Source: Alcaligenaceae bacterium (GTDB lineage: Bacteria > Pseudomonadota > Gammaproteobacteria > Burkholderiales > Burkholderiaceae_B). Taken from it: a stretch of DNA of 64,000 nucleotides. This document shows, piece by piece, positions 63,639-64,000 of this stretch (its first letter is position 1; each line of letters begins with the position of its first letter). The notes beneath the pieces were generated by a model. That model had not been told where the DNA came from and did no database searches. It worked only from the letters and a program-made list of their open reading frames with translations. The translations under genes and the position numbers were made by a program. The stretch lies in assembly GCA_013416435.1 (NCBI GenBank), contig JACCEN010000006.1, positions 62,001 to 126,000 on the forward strand, written 5' to 3'.

Positions 63639-64000
63639 ATGTCTTACCCCGGTCCTTACCAACAACGCCCAGCTCCGGATCATTTCGTCCGGCGGTGGCT
63701 CTTCATCACTGCGTGCGTTGCCGCACTCATGCTGTTCTGGCAGTTCCTGCCCGCCATCGAGGCCTGGTTCAGCCCGCGCCAAGCCGCTGAGCGCACCGTC
63801 ACGCCGCGTGGCGATCTGGCCGCTGACGAACAGGCCACCATTGAACTGTTCGAGAAATCCCGGGCATCGGTGGTCTACATCACGACGTCCCAACTGGTAC
63901 GAGATGTCTGGACGCGCAACGTCTTTTCCGTGCCGCGCGGGACGGGTTCGGGTTTCATCTGGGATGACGCCGGTCATGTCGTTACCAACTTTCATGTGAT
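63639..64000 (+). CDS. degP: DegP/HtrA-like serine protease, 3' end outside the window
   Basis: Partial, first ~120 residues. Start has AAAGGAG at 8 bases. One N-terminal membrane helix (about 20-38) anchors it, then the protease domain begins (ASVVYITT near 76) with GTGSGFIWDDAGHVVTNFHV, which holds the catalytic His. The Asp, Ser and any PDZ domain lie beyond the window. It is the usual last gene of tLST modules. Confidence 0.88.
   Translation, partial: MSYPGPYQQRPAPDHFVRRWLFITACVAALMLFWQFLPAIEAWFSPRQAAERTVTPRGDLAADEQATIELFEKSRASVVYITTSQLVRDVWTRNVFSVPRGTGSGFIWDDAGHVVTNFHV

Larger units (their letters stand above)
52698..64000 (+). mobile_element. Genomic island of tLST/locus-of-heat-resistance type (partial)
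   Basis: Starts at an ssrA-like fragment and runs past the window end. The gene series small HTH, sHsp20, ClpG/ClpK, PLD, FtsH, PsiE, HtpX, DegP is that of the transmissible locus of stress tolerance found in Pseudomonas, Klebsiella, Cronobacter and E. coli. All genes run rightward. The palindromic repeat found in the neighbouring chromosome is absent. No integrase is seen; it would be at the far end. Three of the genes are damaged (HTH, PLD, FtsH). Confidence 0.85.

Overview
The window is GC-rich and densely coded. It looks like the chromosome of a betaproteobacterium, most likely in the Alcaligenaceae (Bordetella/Achromobacter/Pusillimonas relatives). The pointers are a Bug-family tricarboxylate receptor (TctC-like), a single-chain LivM-LivG permease-ATPase, a CioAB-type quinol oxidase and a B12-dependent ribonucleotide reductase beside a B12-independent methionine synthase. 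The lineage is inferred from gene content only.

The left end (1-4.1 kb) is gene-poor and decayed. It holds a HigA-like antitoxin with an in-frame stop, a fragment of a chemotaxis receptor, a VOC-family gene with an internal deletion, two related ~100-bp elements with DnaA-box-like motifs, and small intact genes (a 49-aa Q/G/P-rich protein, a 24-aa membrane peptide, a GFA-family protein). From 4.2 kb the genes look like ordinary housekeeping and accessory chromosome: cioA-cioB-DUF2474, DUF445, MgtC, glycine-zipper and EF-hand envelope proteins, a MarR regulator, nrdJ, a three-gene unknown locus, a Liv/Urt-type ABC importer, ribA, dbpA, azoR with a divergent LysR regulator, a GT39-like transferase coupled to an OPT transporter, a NirK nitrite reductase with an extra N-terminal cupredoxin, a truncated globin, metE with metR, an NYN-domain protein, a siderophore-binding protein, several c-di-GMP enzymes, oligopeptidase B, and a TonB receptor/MFS pair under a Fur-like box.

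Between 8.1 and 46.8 kb the gaps carry at least 27 copies of one 30-bp nested palindrome (arms GGGGTCAGACCCC and GGGGTCTGACCCC around a variable 4-nt centre). Most lie between convergent genes. Some run into coding ends and supply the last residues or the stop codon. No copy was seen before 8.1 kb or after 46.8 kb.

From about 52.7 kb to the window end lies the left part of a genomic island of the transmissible locus of stress tolerance type (tLST, also called locus of heat resistance). It appears to be inserted at the 3' end of a tmRNA-like gene whose terminator remains on the chromosomal side. Gene order is a small HTH gene (frameshifted), sHsp20, ClpG/ClpK disaggregase, a cardiolipin-synthase-like PLD protein (stopped early), a truncated FtsH, a PAS-GGDEF-EAL protein that overlaps ftsH by TTGA, PsiE, an M48 HtpX-like protease, and the start of a DegP-like protease. 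The theme is protein disaggregation, membrane repair and envelope proteolysis under heat or oxidative stress. The unusual part is the loss of the FtsH AAA/protease body and its coupling to a c-di-GMP turnover enzyme. The window has five c-di-GMP proteins in all.
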